NCBI GenBank assembly: GCA_021186555.1 | Contig: JAJKFL010000039.1 | Span: forward strand, 15,170,733-15,234,732 | Direction: 5' to 3' | DNA from: Reticulitermes speratus | Taxonomy: Eukaryota > Arthropoda > Insecta > Blattodea > Rhinotermitidae | Length of the DNA stretch: 64,000 nucleotides | In this document: piece by piece, positions 22,213-34,640 of the stretch | How the letters are laid out: each line of letters opens with the position of its first letter | Position numbering within the stretch: position 1 is the stretch's first letter | Notes under the pieces: model-generated | The model's database searches: none | The model's input: only the letters and a program-made list of their open reading frames with translations | What the model was told of the DNA's origin: nothing | Made by a program: the position numbers and the translations under genes

Positions 22213-22824
22213 GCCGATCCCAGTGGCCGCGCGGTCTAAGGCGTGGGTCTTCGGCCGTTCGCTTACTAGGATCGTGGGTTCGAATTTGGCCGATCCCAGT
22301 GGCCGTGCGGTCTAAGGCGTGGGTCTGCGGCCGCTCGCTTACTAGGATCGTGGGTTCGAATCCCACCGGGGGCATGGATGTTTGTGTTGTGTTTGTTGTA
22401 AGGACGTAGCATGGAACGTAAAGTGACATTAAGGACGAAAAGGATTTAAACAGTATAAAAATGGATCAAAGGGGAAAAACCCCAGACAGACAAAAAAAAA
22501 AATCCCACCGGGGGCATGGATGTTTGTGTTGTGTTTGTTGAAAGGACGGTAGCATGGAACGTAAAAAGTGACATGAAGGACGAAAGGATCTAAAACAGTA
22601 CAAAAATGGATCAAAGGGAAAAAGGAAGAAAAAAAAATCCCACCTAGGGCATGGATGTCTGTCTCTTGTGAGTGTTGTGTGTTGTCAGGTAGAGGTCTCT
22701 GCGTCGAGCTGGTCCCTCGTCCAGAGGAGTCCTACCGACTGTGGTGTGTCTCAAATGTGTGATCATGAAACCTCGACGAAACAAGGAGGCCCAGGCCCAT
22801 ATAGGGCTGTCGAGCCATAGAAAA
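22213..22824 (+). mobile_element. Composite SINE2: two heads, two B modules, one C module
   Basis: Head 1 (22213-22286) and head 2 (from 22289) are tRNA-Leu-like (GTGGCC...GCGGTCTAAGGCG and the B box GGGTTCGAATCC). Body module B follows twice (22359-22500 and 22501-22635), each copy opening AATCCCACCGGGGGCATGG and ending in an internal A-run. Module C (22636-22824) contains GTCAGGTAGAGGTCTCTGCG and ends GAGCCATAGAAAA. Boundaries between modules fall at the AAT just after the B box. The flanking similarity AAATATACAGT/AAATATCCAGT is imperfect and not flush with the element. Compare 30204, 49095, 56236 and 60241. Confidence 0.85.
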
Positions 22825-23569
22825 TAAAAATATCCAGTGATTAATAACTGCTTTTTATTATGGAGATACAGTGTTTGAATCTAGGCCCGACAACTGACAT
22901 TCAGATATTTTATACTCGCCATCAGTTTCCGTTAACCCGCCGCACATAAGCGGGAGACTGAGTCGTGAAATAGCCTTTATGATTTAGATAAACTGTCGTT
23001 GCCAATAAAGAGGAATGTAGGAGTGTACAATAGCAGAGTGTGTTGTAAGGACATTGGCATCACGTCTGTCATCCTGAGTTGCAATGATAATTTCTTCGCT
23101 TATTTTCAAGGAAAGGAAATGCCCAAAAGGAATAAAGAATGGATGGTGGATGAAACTCAGTATAGTGGTCAATAGCTTACTTTGGTATTAGACGTGTTAA
23201 ATCTCTGCGTTCTGTTAACAAGGGTTAGGTTACTTATTTATTTCTAACAAGATAGGAAATTTCTGGAGCATGCGCTCTTTTATTGTCCCTGGATTTTGTA
23301 ATCGTTACTGTTTTCAAGCAAAGCACTAAAGCTGCGAGTACTTGAAATATGCATTTACAATTTTACACAAAACTACACTACAAGCAACAGATTCATACCC
23401 GATTATAATCGATACCTCGTAAACTGCAAGATTTCGAATTTCTGGTAGACACGTTGGGATGTATGTGATCAACTGTCACGTTTAGATCGTCAAATTGTAC
23501 CTCACAGAGAACACATCATGTCTTGATTATGAAGATTAATCGGTGTATATGTGTAAGTGTAGTTAGGTC
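22825..23569. other. Unassigned sequence
   Basis: No gene or repeat recognised. Confidence 0.45.
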
Positions 23570-23785
23570 TTCATGTAAGGTGCCTGTTATTTTTGTCCGA
23601 TTTTGAACAAAATCGGAAGGTATAGACGATTTGAGTATAGAATCCAAATAAGAAATTTCATGAAAATTCATCTGGTGGGAGTCGCGCTATTGCATGCGGA
23701 CAAACAGGCTGACGGATGGACATGACAAGGCTCATACGGTATTTGCTTTTCACAACTGCTTTACGAACGCGCCTGATAAAGTAGG
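23570..23785 (+). repeat. Dispersed repeat family G, truncated copy
   Basis: GTCTTCATGTAAGGTGCC, TTTTGTCCGATTTTGAAC, GGTGGGAGTCGCGC and ATGCGGACAAACAGGCTGAC, then a TTGCTTTTCACAA end, match 36640-36850 and 58145-58440 in order. No coding capacity. Confidence 0.65.
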
Positions 23786-23794
23786 CCCGTGCCC

Positions 23795-23960
23795 AGAAAA
23801 ACTTTAAACCTTTGAAGACTGACCCTGGACAAAATTATATACAAAACTTCAGTTTACAAATCACAGAGATCGTGGTCCGTTTTCATAAATGGATGGCGTG
23901 ACAAAATGGGACATTTATTAACTGTTACAAGTACTGGTACAAGGCTTTAAATGGTTAATC
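23795..23960 (+). repeat. Dispersed repeat family D, copy 1
   Basis: TTTAAACCTTTGAAGACT, ATTATATACAA, TTCAGTTTACAAATCACAGA, GGTCCGTTTTC and TTTATTAACTG line up with 38945-39105. A B-box-like AGGATTCAAACCACG follows on the minus strand near 23972-23990, possibly another SINE head. Confidence 0.55.
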
Positions 23961-24356
23961 ATGTTACAGGTTCCCAGCAGGATTCAAACCACGTGCCCTT
24001 CGAACGAACTGTCGCCAGTAGTTGCAACGCCTAACATTCCTTCTTTATGTCGTTGTGGTGACGTCATAGTTTTGGGCCCGATAGCAACTGGGAATTTAAA
24101 ATATAGGCGAGTTCAGAATATTTGAGAGAAAAAATATAAAAATAAGATAAGGTTTTCTTTCATCAGACATGTTCCAGTTTCAAACGTCCGCAATCGGAAA
24201 TAGAATATTCCGCAATTTTGAAAAAAATGTTTAATCTTTACAGGTTACCTGGCGACTGCGAGTTAAATATAAAGCCTTCGTTAAAATGGCAACATAAGAT
24301 GGACTTTGTAGACAGACTTATGCTACTTTTGTATAAAGACAGTACAAGGTTAAGAA

Positions 24357-24500
24357 CTAATTGTCTTCTGGACTTTGTCCATCGTCCGGATAAAATATAA
24401 AAATATAAAATCACGACGATTCGGAAGCTGGTTCTTCTTCCGTCTTCAGGTGAAGGGGAGGGGAGACACCTACTCAGATGGGTCCCTTAGACCGAGCTAA
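24357..24500 (-). repeat. Dispersed repeat with hammerhead-like core, copy 2
   Basis: Counterpart of 12395-12545. On the minus strand: CAC, CTGAAGA, C, GGAAG...CTTCC stem, GAATCGTC, GTG. The core is present but the GAAA and the stem III region are altered. Confidence 0.45.
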
Positions 24501-26048
24501 CCTCAGTCACTGTACAAGGTGTGCAGAATAACAGTTACCACAGACACAGCGGTTTAAATTAAAATAATTCATACATGGGAGATTATATCACTCCGTCTGT
24601 GTCTCTGCTGCTGTACGTGGAGAACCAATTGATGGAATTTGATTAAATTTCATATGCACTTAATGCCATATCAGATCACACAAAAGTCCTACGTTTTAAT
24701 TTCCTAGGGGCGGAAGGATTCTTCCGAGATGGAGTAATTATGGTAACCATATCAACAATAACCGAAGTAGCAGCAATAATCAAAGTCGTACTTACATAGA
24801 CATTACAAGTTCACAATTAGAATCTTTAAAATTGGCATCTTACCATTGAGTCTGTAATAATGGCACCAGAGAACATCCACAAGTGTTTACAACAAAAAAT
24901 AAAGTTCAAAAGCGATATTGTTAGAGTGAGGAGTTAACAAATTGTAATTGTTTAGTATGTCATTCTGTAATTCAAAGCAAATTCATTGCCCTTCGTCATT
25001 CTGCATACATTATGCCTGATGACAGAAAAATTGCCGAAACATGTAGCAGGGCTGTGTAAGTACTCCAATGAGCACATACATACAGAGTTGTATTGAAACT
25101 GACAGAAGCTGCTGCAATGACATTGGTTTAACCACAGTTGTACTTTGCGCTGTTCATGTCGCTGTGGAAATTCAGTGCAGTCCTGTACAGAATGCACCTG
25201 ACCAATACTGTTATGAAGGTGGCATTTCTTTGCTTCCAAGGGTGGCAGCTGGGCAATCATTAAGCTAAGATTTTAATTGCAAAGCAGTAATTAATTTAGG
25301 CACATCCTCGTTACGTTATGAAACAACACAAACTGCAAGCTCAACTCAGGACAGTTCACAGAGCTCTTGAGAAGTTCTGTGAATGCCCTGTGAAAAATTC
25401 ACATGAAATTAAATAACTTAGTACTTGGAGTCTGGAGACGTTACAGTCATATTAAGTGCACGACTGCGAGTGGCTAAGTAACCAAGCAAATAACAAACTA
25501 ACAGAAGAAACCTTTGGTACAAGAGGCAGAAGAATCACAAGGCCACTGGACGTATCTGAAGCTAAAATAATCCACTGCGGTTCGTCACAATTTGATTGCC
25601 CAATCTGGTTTTAATATCATTCCTCCCGTATCTACGAGTATAATTTATCGGTGTTCTGAGCGAATACTTTCTAAAAAGTCCCACCATCACAATTATGTGT
25701 GTGTCCTGTTTCTGACGTCACTCATGGGTACCCAGCTCATCATACGTTCTTTCGCTCAACTACTTGAACAGCAGAAAGACTTCATTAACACAGTGTAAAG
25801 CATTTAGCATCTCGATTTACGAAATAAGTACAATTATTTATAGTTCAAATAATTAAGCAACCATTTTTATGCACCCCTAGAAACAGAGTATTTATCCATA
25901 GGAAAATGTCCGAATTAAATTTCCGTTACATGATGATCTTCTAGGTTATTGCACGGTTTAACAATTTTTTCCGACGTTGAGGAGAAACGTGCTGTCTCCA
26001 ACTACAGAGTGGCTGAATGTGGTTCAGGTGGATGATGGATGACTGGGA
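24501..26048. other. Unassigned sequence with a weak hammerhead-like motif
   Basis: At 25012-25052 (+), TGC, CTGATGA and GCCGAAACATGTAGCA keep the core but lack a convincing stem II. No gene seen elsewhere. Confidence 0.4.
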
Positions 26049-26974
26049 GTAGGAAATCTATCTCACTAACTAACTAACTAACTCCAGGGAGCAGAGTCCT
26101 TCTTGAGAAGGTCGTCAGCTAGTCAAGAAATTCCCCGCGTTTTATGGAACCCGAAGGTTCATTACAGCATTCACAAGAGCCCGCCACCTGTCCCTATCCT
26201 GAGTCATATCAATCCAGTCCATGTTCCCCATACCCCTTCTTGAAGATTCATTTTAATATTATCCTCCCATCTATGCCTGGGTCTTCCAAGTGGTCTCCTT
26301 CCCTCAGGTCTCCCCACCAAAATCCTGTATGCACCTTTAATCTCCCCCATCGGTGCTACATGCCCCGCCCACCTATTTCTTCTTGAATTGATCACCCGAA
26401 TAATATTTGGTGATCACTAAACATCATTAAGTTCCTCGTTACGTAGTCTTCTCCACTCCCCTGTTACCTCGTCCCTCTTAGACCCAAATATCCTCCTCAG
26501 CACCCTATTCTCGAACACCATCAGCCTATGTTCCTCCCTCAGTGTGAGACCAAGTTTCACACTCATACAAAACAACATGCAAAAGCATAGTTCTGTATAT
26601 CTTAATCTTTGTATTTTTGGATAGCAAACTGGAAGACAGAAGATCCTGCACCGAATGTTAACAAGCACTCCCCGACTTCAATCTGCTCTTAATTTCTTCC
26701 TGAATGGAATTTCGATGTGTTAACGTTGTTCACAAATATTTGAACTGTTCCACCCTTTCAAACGATTTATTATCTATCTTTATGCTGATATTTTGTCCTA
26801 CATTCTGATCTCGAGACATGACCATGTACTTAGTTTTCTCAGCATTTACTTCTAGACCAATCTCCTTACTAGCGACTACCAAAGCTTCTGTGTTGTTCTT
26901 TATAGCATGTACGCTTCCGCCCAATATATTAACATCATCAGCATAAACTAGAAGCTGATGTGTAGGAAATCTAT
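26049..26974. repeat. Perfect 13-bp TSD of LINE family A copy 2
   Basis: Identical 13-mers at 26049-26061 and 26962-26974 directly abut the (TTAG)n tail and the 5' truncation point. They prove a single target-primed insertion event. Confidence 0.9.
26062..26961 (-). pseudogene. LINE family A, 5'-truncated copy with reverse-transcriptase YADD box
   Basis: The minus-strand reading begins inside the reverse transcriptase: HQLLVYADDVNILGG, with the catalytic YADD at 26934-26945, then EKTKYMVMSRDQN and FERVEQFKYL, where a stop at about 26730 interrupts it. Later frames give LTLREEHRL...RIFGSKRDEVTGEWR (near 26550-26420) and [11 protein letters not shown]...[12 protein letters not shown] (26395-26240). 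The element ends with a short 3' UTR and (TTAG)n near 26064-26082. A perfect 13-bp TSD, GTAGGAAATCTAT, lies at 26049-26061 and 26962-26974. Endonuclease and N-terminal RT are absent, so it is non-autonomous and dead. The 65 residues upstream of HQLL in the open frame come from the flank. Confidence 0.92.
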
Positions 26975-29900
26975 AAATTATACACAGGAAAGTTGCAAGG
27001 ACAGCGGCAAACTGAAACGTATATTTCTGCAAAATTTCGTTATGAATTTGAATTGGAAAATATGTAAAAGGCACTAGAATTATGCCGCTCATAACGCAGA
27101 TATTTATGAAAATTAAACACAGCAATATGTCCACAATAACACCTTCGACTTTCAACTTGAGAACAGTAAAACACGCGATGTTTTATGGAACACACACGTA
27201 CAAAAAATGTGCAAGATTATTCATCTACTTGTAGTTGTTGTTATACAACACAAACACGACGTCGGTGCAGTTTTAAACTTTCACGATACAAAATTTTACG
27301 CTAGAAGAAGTAACTTAACATATAAATGAATACCTTATTTATATCTACTAAACTGCAGTCGGTCTGTCTGTTCAGATAAGAAAGCTTACTGAGATGCAGA
27401 TTTCACATTTGTACTGAGCCAATTTCCACACGTGCAATTAAACAGGATGCTGACTTTTAGAAGCTAAACCTATTTTTGTTGAACTAACAGGAAACGGACA
27501 GGCATATTATAACATGATATACTCTCAGACTTCGTTAAATTATATAACTCTGTGAAGTGACTGGTTACGGGCTGGAAGGCCAGTGTTCCAATCCAGTGGT
27601 CGAAAAATTGTGCTGTCCTTTGCCCTGTACCTAATAGTATGTTTACATTTTATAAATATCCCTGACTCATTCAATAAACGATATAATCTGCTTCGTATAA
27701 AATCCTTTCGTCTCCACAGTTTGCTGCGTCCTTCTCTGTTTCCTAGCTAGACAACCACAGGCTTTCGTAAATTGGAAAAAAGCTATCTATATATACCTCT
27801 TTTTCGTCGTTTCCAATCAATTAATGCATAAAGCGACCACTACACAGTGACAGGCAACGGGTATAGAGGCCTATTCTTAAGATGTTCTTAATGATAAATA
27901 ATTTAATTGGTGTGTGTTAAGAAAAACCATAAAATAGAAAGATCTAGCTGTTTTGCAAACAACTCGGCACCGTATTGAACAATTTGGCTTAACCGGTAAC
28001 GACAATGGTTTGAAGTCAGGAGGTCCCCAGTTCGAATCTCGGCTGGGACACCGACTATCACGGCAGAGTTTACCGTGGTTTTCATCAGACATTCCAGGAA
28101 TATTCCAGGCCACGAACTCTTCCTTCCACGTCCTTATCAGTTCACTATTATCCGATTATTCGAAACTATAGACTACACTTTGAGTTAAAGTCAGCGTTGT
28201 TAAATAAATTATAAATAAGTACATAAATAAAACACTTCGTATCCATTGTCTTGGTGTAGCGGCTAGCTTTGTATCCGGGTTAGAATCCGGGATACTGCCT
28301 TAAAATCGGCCACAACTGTGTTCCTTCTGCTGGTTTCTCAATGTATCATTCAAAGCAATATCCATATACAAGATTGTATTTCATAAAGTATTTTTAACAC
28401 AACCAAGGAACACACAAAATAATGACTCCTACGGCATAAAGGGCTAGAATCTTCCAGATCGATTCCTGGCACGGGCAGGGATTTTTCCTTTCACAGTCAC
28501 TAGTTGCAGACCGGCTATGGCCTCCCATAGAAAGAGCACTGGGACAAGTAGCCGGACCGTGAAGCTGACCATTCGGTGTCATCGGTACCGAATTTAAGAG
28601 TGCCTGCAGCTTTTCTTCCACTGTACCGCAAGTCTTCATGGCTTAGTACTTAAGTAAGCACAGGAAGGACTTCATCTTACCTTTATTCCACGGTGAAAAC
28701 ATCAATATATCATTCCTTCCGGAATCAAATAAACTGAATGAAACTAGCCAAGAAGTCGACTCACAAAGCACACTGTTGTTGACTATACGTCATCTTGAAT
28801 GTCCAAATATCATAGCAGGGGAGCAGCAAAGTGGGGATGGAGCACCTCTGATCTCCATATCCACTGTTTGCTCCTGTACTCTGAACTATATACTCTAATT
28901 ACAGAGCCACAAGCAAGGGAAAATTAAACTTTCATCAGCTATTAGCATATGAGACTCTTCTAATTAAGGCTTAGTACAGAGGGTGGTGGCAAGATATTGT
29001 TTGTACAGGTTTGAGCGAGACTTGCTCCTCGGTGTAAGATGCGACTCTTATCCCACTACTGCCTTCGAAATTTACGGAAGCAATTACACGAAGCGGGGAG
29101 AGGGGCCTCTTGTTCTAAGGTTTTGCTCTCTCACCCTAAGAAGTGGGCCTCATCATCGCTTTGTGCGCCACTGCTAAGACACTGTGGCGTACTGCACCTC
29201 GCCGTGAACGGTCCGTTGCTTACTGCTGCCAAAAATGAAACATATGAGTCTTGTGCGCTGTGCAAGTTAGCTCAGACTGTAAAGCCTCTTAACTCCTATT
29301 CGAGTCTAGCTCGAATTTCAGAAGCAATACCGACTGCCCTGTCTTAGATTTTTCGTGGTTTTATTCACTTCCTCTTAACGAATTTCGAGCGGTCACGACA
29401 GCAACCTACATCACTTCTAACTCATCATTGATTAGTTACATCACCAGCGCTATATATATATAGACTGATGTACTGACAAAATATTTAACCAAACTATAAA
29501 CAAATACGTGCAGCGGGAGTTACACTGCCAAAGCAATTATATTAACGATATTAATGGTGTGAGACTGTTGGTAATATGGAATTTATTCTTAATTCAAAAA
29601 GTTTTTTTTGCAGGTTTGATTCAAAGACCAAAGGCTTGAATGTTAATCTGAAAACTGAATTAGAATGGGGGGGGGGGTTGTTAGGGTATTACTCCTTGAA
29701 AATTACTATTATTTTATAGTTTACTCAAGGCGTTGCTTGTTTGTGTGTTTGTCTTCAGTTGCCATGGAAAGGAAATCAAAATGTCACTTAGTTAGGACAA
29801 CACTACCAGATGGCGTCAATAAACTGTAGCTGGTATTATTTTGTCGACTAATGTTTGAAGTAACTCCGTATCACACAGCAACATTGCTTATTATGTCCAG

Positions 29901-30040
29901 AGGGTGTCTTTACGCTGTTTGAAATAGGGCGTTTTGAGTGTTTTAAAAGTTTTGGAGTACCGTTTAGAGGAAAACACGAACACAAAGTCAGATCAATATT
30001 CATGTAAATAATAGCAGTGACATTTTCCGGGACAAGGCAC
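26975..30040. other. Mostly unassigned sequence with SINE-head-like segments
   Basis: tRNA-like head patterns occur at about 27985-28055 (CTTAACCGGTAACG, then CAGTTCGAATCTCGG) and 28438-28475 (GATCGATTCCTGGC). A degenerate SINE-body match lies at 29320-29390. A CTTGCTCCT/TGCGACTC-containing segment at 28980-29347 carries a 102-codon frame with no recognisable domain. A poly-G run of about 10 is at 29666. No gene is supported. Confidence 0.4.
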
Positions 30041-30048
30041 CTCTAGTC

Positions 30049-30757
30049 CAGGCCTGCTCAACCTCTTATGTGATGTGGGCAACTTCGGAAAAATTTAGAC
30101 TACATGCGGGCAAAATGAAATTCAATACACAGAATGAAGAATGAGTAAGAATACGTATAATTACACAAGTGCGTATAATTGTACCTATGTATTTGTCTGT
30201 AGAGCCGATCCCAGTGGCCGCGCGGTCTAAGGCGTGGGTCTGCGGCCGCTCGCTTGCTGGAACTGTTGGTTCAAATCCCACCGGGGGCATGGATGTCTGT
30301 CTGTTGTGAGTGTTGTGTGTTCTCAGGTAGAGGTCTCTACGTCGGGCTGATCACTCGTCCAGAGGAGTCCTACCGAGTGTGGTGTGCCTGAGTGTGATCA
30401 TGAAGCTTCGATAATGAGGCCACTAGGGGCTGTTGCGCCACTGCAAAAAAATTGTCTATATATCACGTGGAATAAAAATATATTGATTATAATAGGAAAA
30501 GTTTATAAGAAATAAAATTCACAACCTAGGTTAGGGTGTTCTTAATTTTAGCCCATTTATACAAAATTGATTAGTAATGTAATATGTTCCTCTATAAATA
30601 AGCAGCTCGTAAGTTTTAAAAATTGCTTCGGCGTTCTATCTCATCGTTGCCAGGAAAAGGGTTAAAAGACGTTTTTTCATTTAAAATGTCTCGGCGGGCA
30701 ATAAAAGGCCGTGTCGCGGGCAACACTTTTCCCGCGAGCTACGGTTGAGTGGGCCTG
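30049..30757. mobile_element. hAT-type non-autonomous DNA transposon with nested SINE
   Basis: Terminal inverted repeats CAGGCCTGCTCAACC (30049-30063) and the complement of GGTTGAGTGGGCCTG (30743-30757) match at 13 of 15 positions. They are flanked by 8-bp duplications CTCTAGTC (30041-30048) and CTCTAAAC (30758-30765), six of eight identical with TA at the centre, as in the Buster branch of hAT. Minus the SINE2 at 30204-30451 the element is about 460 bp and non-coding. Confidence 0.75.
30204..30451 (+). mobile_element. SINE2 (single head plus C module) nested in hAT element
   Basis: The tRNA-Leu-like head GCGGTCTAAGGCGTGGG is joined directly to module C (AGGTAGAGGTCTCTACG, GAGGAGTCCTACCG) and an A-run. 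The B box is decayed (GGTTCAAATCC). An imperfect 11-bp TSD (TTGTCTGTAGA at 30193-30203, TTGTCTATATA at 30452-30462) lies inside the hAT body, so the SINE inserted after the transposon. Confidence 0.8.
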
Positions 30758-30765
30758 CTCTAAAC

Positions 30766-33700
30766 TATCATTCCTATTTCGCTTCTTCCATAAAGCTGTC
30801 CTTACAGAACACTCATTTGCACTTTGCGCGCATATTCAGTGAAACCATAATATTATAATGTTCCTCGAGGGTTATGGTGTATAAGAATGGCTCAGCGGAA
30901 GAGGTATCTGTGGAAACCATAGGTACAAAGGAATATGCCCCATAATTTCGTTGGATTTTCATCGGGTATTCAATTACTTATATGAAAATTATCCCATACT
31001 AAAACACCAAGATTCAGCATCATTAATAAATGGCGGCGAGTTTGATCTGATGCTGATTTAGTTGATCCACGATCACATGGACGCCAACATTAGAAGTTCA
31101 TGTGAACTATCAATGAACTAGTATAAAGCTTTTGAAATAAGAACGAATAAAATTTGACAATTTCCTTCTCTGGCTATGACGTGCACAGCTAACACTTCTA
31201 TTCACCCACACTTATGCATCACAACCCTCTAGAGACACAAAAGACAGCTTGCTAGAATAGACAGTGCTGCTATATAGGGGTACATTCCTTACGCAAAGTC
31301 AGGCTGCAATACAGACTGAAGCATAGGAACGTCTCACTGCTGTTTACTGCTGCTATCCTTTCGTCTACTTGTAACCACAAACAACAGCAACAGCAGCAGC
31401 AGCAGCAGCAACAACAACATAACATCAGAACTATGACAGGATAGCAAACCTATCCAATCTCTCTCTCGATAACAGGGCGCACGTAAGTAACACAGTCCAC
31501 ACGTAAAGTGTTTTGTTGTGATTAGAACATCGATTAATGGTTGGATATCAAATGTGGCTTCCAGAAGTCAGAATTATCTCGCTACAACCGTCGACTGATT
31601 GTGCACTAAAGTCTCCACACGTCCGCCCATGCTACACTGACATGCTGAACAGAATACATAGAATGCACGCCACTGGAGAAGCGCAAACAAGTGAGAGAGT
31701 TCCAGCTACACTGGATGTTATTCCAGTAAATGGGAAGATGCGGTTTACGGTAAAGACGTCATTTCTGTCAAAGTTGGCTCCCGGCTGCTAAGAAACTGCA
31801 GGGGTAGCATACTGTGCAGGCAATCTGGGGTGCCAGCTTGCTTTGATAACACTGATTCTACCCTGCCGGATTACAGCCACTCATTTAGTTTTACTACATG
31901 CTGCTGAAAGTTGTTGGATTCGAGGTAACACTCTCAGGAGTATTTAACGTTCCAGACTTTCGGTGAAGTAAATGGGTTGAACATGCAGCTCGAAAAGGAA
32001 AACAGGTAAGAAGGAGTTGTGTTACTGAGTGAAGTTAAAGAGTACTGGCTGTTGGGCTGACTCAGCACTTTATCCTGAGGGTGTCGGGCTCTTCCTCTGG
32101 AACGGGAAGCCAACCAGAAAGGTAAATCAGGCGCCATGACTACAGTAATACCACGATAGTTACGTACACAGATAACTTCCTTTCTGTGGGACACAAATGA
32201 TTATCCGACGCTTTTGTTTGGGATATTTTATGAAAACCGAACACTGTGAAGACCCAGAAGCAGATTCTGTAGATCTCAGGAAAACACCTTGTGACGGTAA
32301 GGAGCGAAAGGAACTGACAATCGTGATCTTAATATGATGACATTTACATGTTTATACACTGTGGGTCTCACCTTTTACAAAGCAAATTAATACACTTCAG
32401 TGTGAGCTATCTTTAAAGCAAAGATAATCCTATATATGAGGGATATTTGCTTGTTAAGTTTAACGTTGTCTGCCAATACTAAATTTCGTGAAAATTTGTT
32501 CAGTAATTTCTGAACTAAAATATGCAGAGAGACAAAACCTTAAATAAGGCATCCTCTGCACTTGCAGCAAAGAACATATAAAAGTGGATGTTAAGGGAAA
32601 TAGCCGGTGGATTGGCCTGAACTGGTACCAAACTAAATCCCATAACGAGCTTCATCTGTAGAGGAGTGAATTTTAGGGCCTTATCACAGAGTCAGCCAGC
32701 TACTGACGCCTACTTATTTCACTAATACTTTAAGCAATAGTTGGTCATAGGCACTAACTGCATATTTATTTTACTAGACTTCCGATTATTTCTTTACGTA
32801 GTTATGAAAGCCTACCTACCTAGTCGTTTAAATATTATATTACACAGCATGTAATTAAGAGTTAATCAATCAGTAATTACGTCACTAGTCACTTCATTAT
32901 CTGGTTAGTTTTAGGAAAACCGTAATGACCATTTTTATTTAACACGTACATTCAAAGACGTAAGCATCACTTAGGCCTACTGAATGCTGGCAGAACTAGA
33001 GTGTAGATGCTGTGTATCAGTCTCAAATTTGTCACGAATGCTTGAAATTGTTAGTTGTGTTGGAGACTTAGCTTTAAGTTCACGTCTCCACCATCTATGC
33101 ACTTCACACACATTCTCGAATTTAAAGTATCAGTTCAAAATTAATTTCAGCTACTCGAATGTCAAGAGAATCTCCGCCATCTTGTATTACGCTCCGAATC
33201 ATGGGTAAGATAATACAGTTTTTAATTGCGACCAACGCCATCTGTTACGTACATGCCACACTATTTATAGACAGACTAAATGTGGGTCCACCTAGAAATC
33301 GTAAATAGGTATTCTCTATATAATTACACATTTTGAAATACTCTGAAAATTACACCGTATTTAATTATTTGCTAGCTTAGCCCAAAGAGTTTAGTATAGC
33401 AAAGAAAAAATTAGTTTTAGATTAACTATGCTATGCTGATTTCAAATCTCGACGCAAAATTTTTGTAACATGCCACAGTTTTGAATAAATCTGTAACAAA
33501 CATTTTTCATACATACATTTAAAAACTAAACGACTCTTACTGAATATTGTGTTCTATTAGTGCAAAAGCTCATTTTCATGTAGGTAACATCACTAGCTGA
33601 AATTGCTTTAACAGGCCTACAAGTAGGCTACACGTTTCGAAAGTCAATACAGGATAAAGGCTGCGAGTGTTAAAATTTTGTGATCACGTGCCACCCGATT

Positions 33701-34400
33701 TAAAAAACACATTATTTTTAATGTGTTATCAAAAATACGTTAACTTTTTGGCTGCCTTATTTAATCGTAATTTTATTCTTTCGTTCAAACACAGTATGTC
33801 GCCGTTAGTTACGAAGGTAGCGTGTTGTTCAGTCGGCCAAAAATCATAAACACCACGTGGAATAGTTTCAGATTGAACCCAAGCGTAGAGCAGCACAGCT
33901 GAAACATGATGAGCCGAAAGTACACAAGCGCCTAGAAGTCACTTTTATACTCAGAATCTTCGAACATGCGACGTGCAAAGTGGACGTTGCTACTGATCCC
34001 ACATCAGCAACTGCAATGTACTATCGCTGGTCTGTCACCACACACCTACCCATAAGAGACAGGTTGGTCCTACTCACTTAAAGGCTTCCTTAATAAAAAT
34101 TCGTCACCTGTTTTCTTAGTTTCAGAGCTTGACTCGCTCTGCATTTGAAACGGCGCAGTTAAACAACGGAAGAATCTTTCAGTTACTGTCACTTTCTGAG
34201 CCAATAGTATGAAGTCTGCGAAAACAGTCCTACTCGCGTACAAGAATTACATTCCGACGAGAATATTTCATTGCACGCGTTCTTTAAGTTCAGGTAATGA
34301 ATACGATTGTTACCTTGTACAATTCTGAAGAACATAAACAAATAAAATACAGGCTAGTCACAAAGAGCAAGTCTGTTACAATTCAATATATATATATATA
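30766..34400. other. Unassigned sequence (3.6 kb)
   Basis: A (CAG)n/(CAA)n microsatellite lies at about 31380-31420. An 84-codon plus-strand frame (31537-31791) has ordinary composition but no domain I recognise. A short segment near 32090-32125 reads RSRGRARHP on the minus strand, probably repeat-derived. No gene supported. Confidence 0.4.
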
Positions 34401-34457
34401 TTTTTTCAAAACAAAATTCTTCGAGAAAGTTGAGGTCTTCACAGCAGTTTTGCTGAA

Positions 34458-34593
34458 GATTAAAGTCGTCTGGGATGTGATGCTGTGTCGGGCGAGTGGC
34501 TCAGGAAGTTTTGAAGGATTTTAGTGCCCTGGGAAAGTCGCGAATTATTCGCACAAGACCCAGCGTCACATCCCAGACGACTATAATCTTCAA
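34458..34593. repeat. Inverted repeat, family E hairpin
   Basis: AAGTCGTCTGGGATGTGATG (34465-34484) is mirrored by CGTCACATCCCAGACGACT (about 34564-34582), with arms of about 35 bp and a spacer of about 60 bp. The arm motif recurs at 18660, 36885, 9660 and 41400. Confidence 0.75.
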
Positions 34594-34640
34594 AATCTTT
34601 TACGATTCTGAACATCTGAATACGTAGGCGTAGATAAAAT

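Noticed and set aside
21746..22429. 227-codon minus-strand frame as a gene
   Set aside because: Includes antisense SINE2 heads (GFEPT...ERPQTHALDR twice); composition follows the repeat, not a protein family.
26730..27155. Functional reverse transcriptase
   Set aside because: Only the region from YADD onwards is LINE; it is truncated at 26961, followed by a stop at 26730, and residues before HQLL come from flanking DNA.
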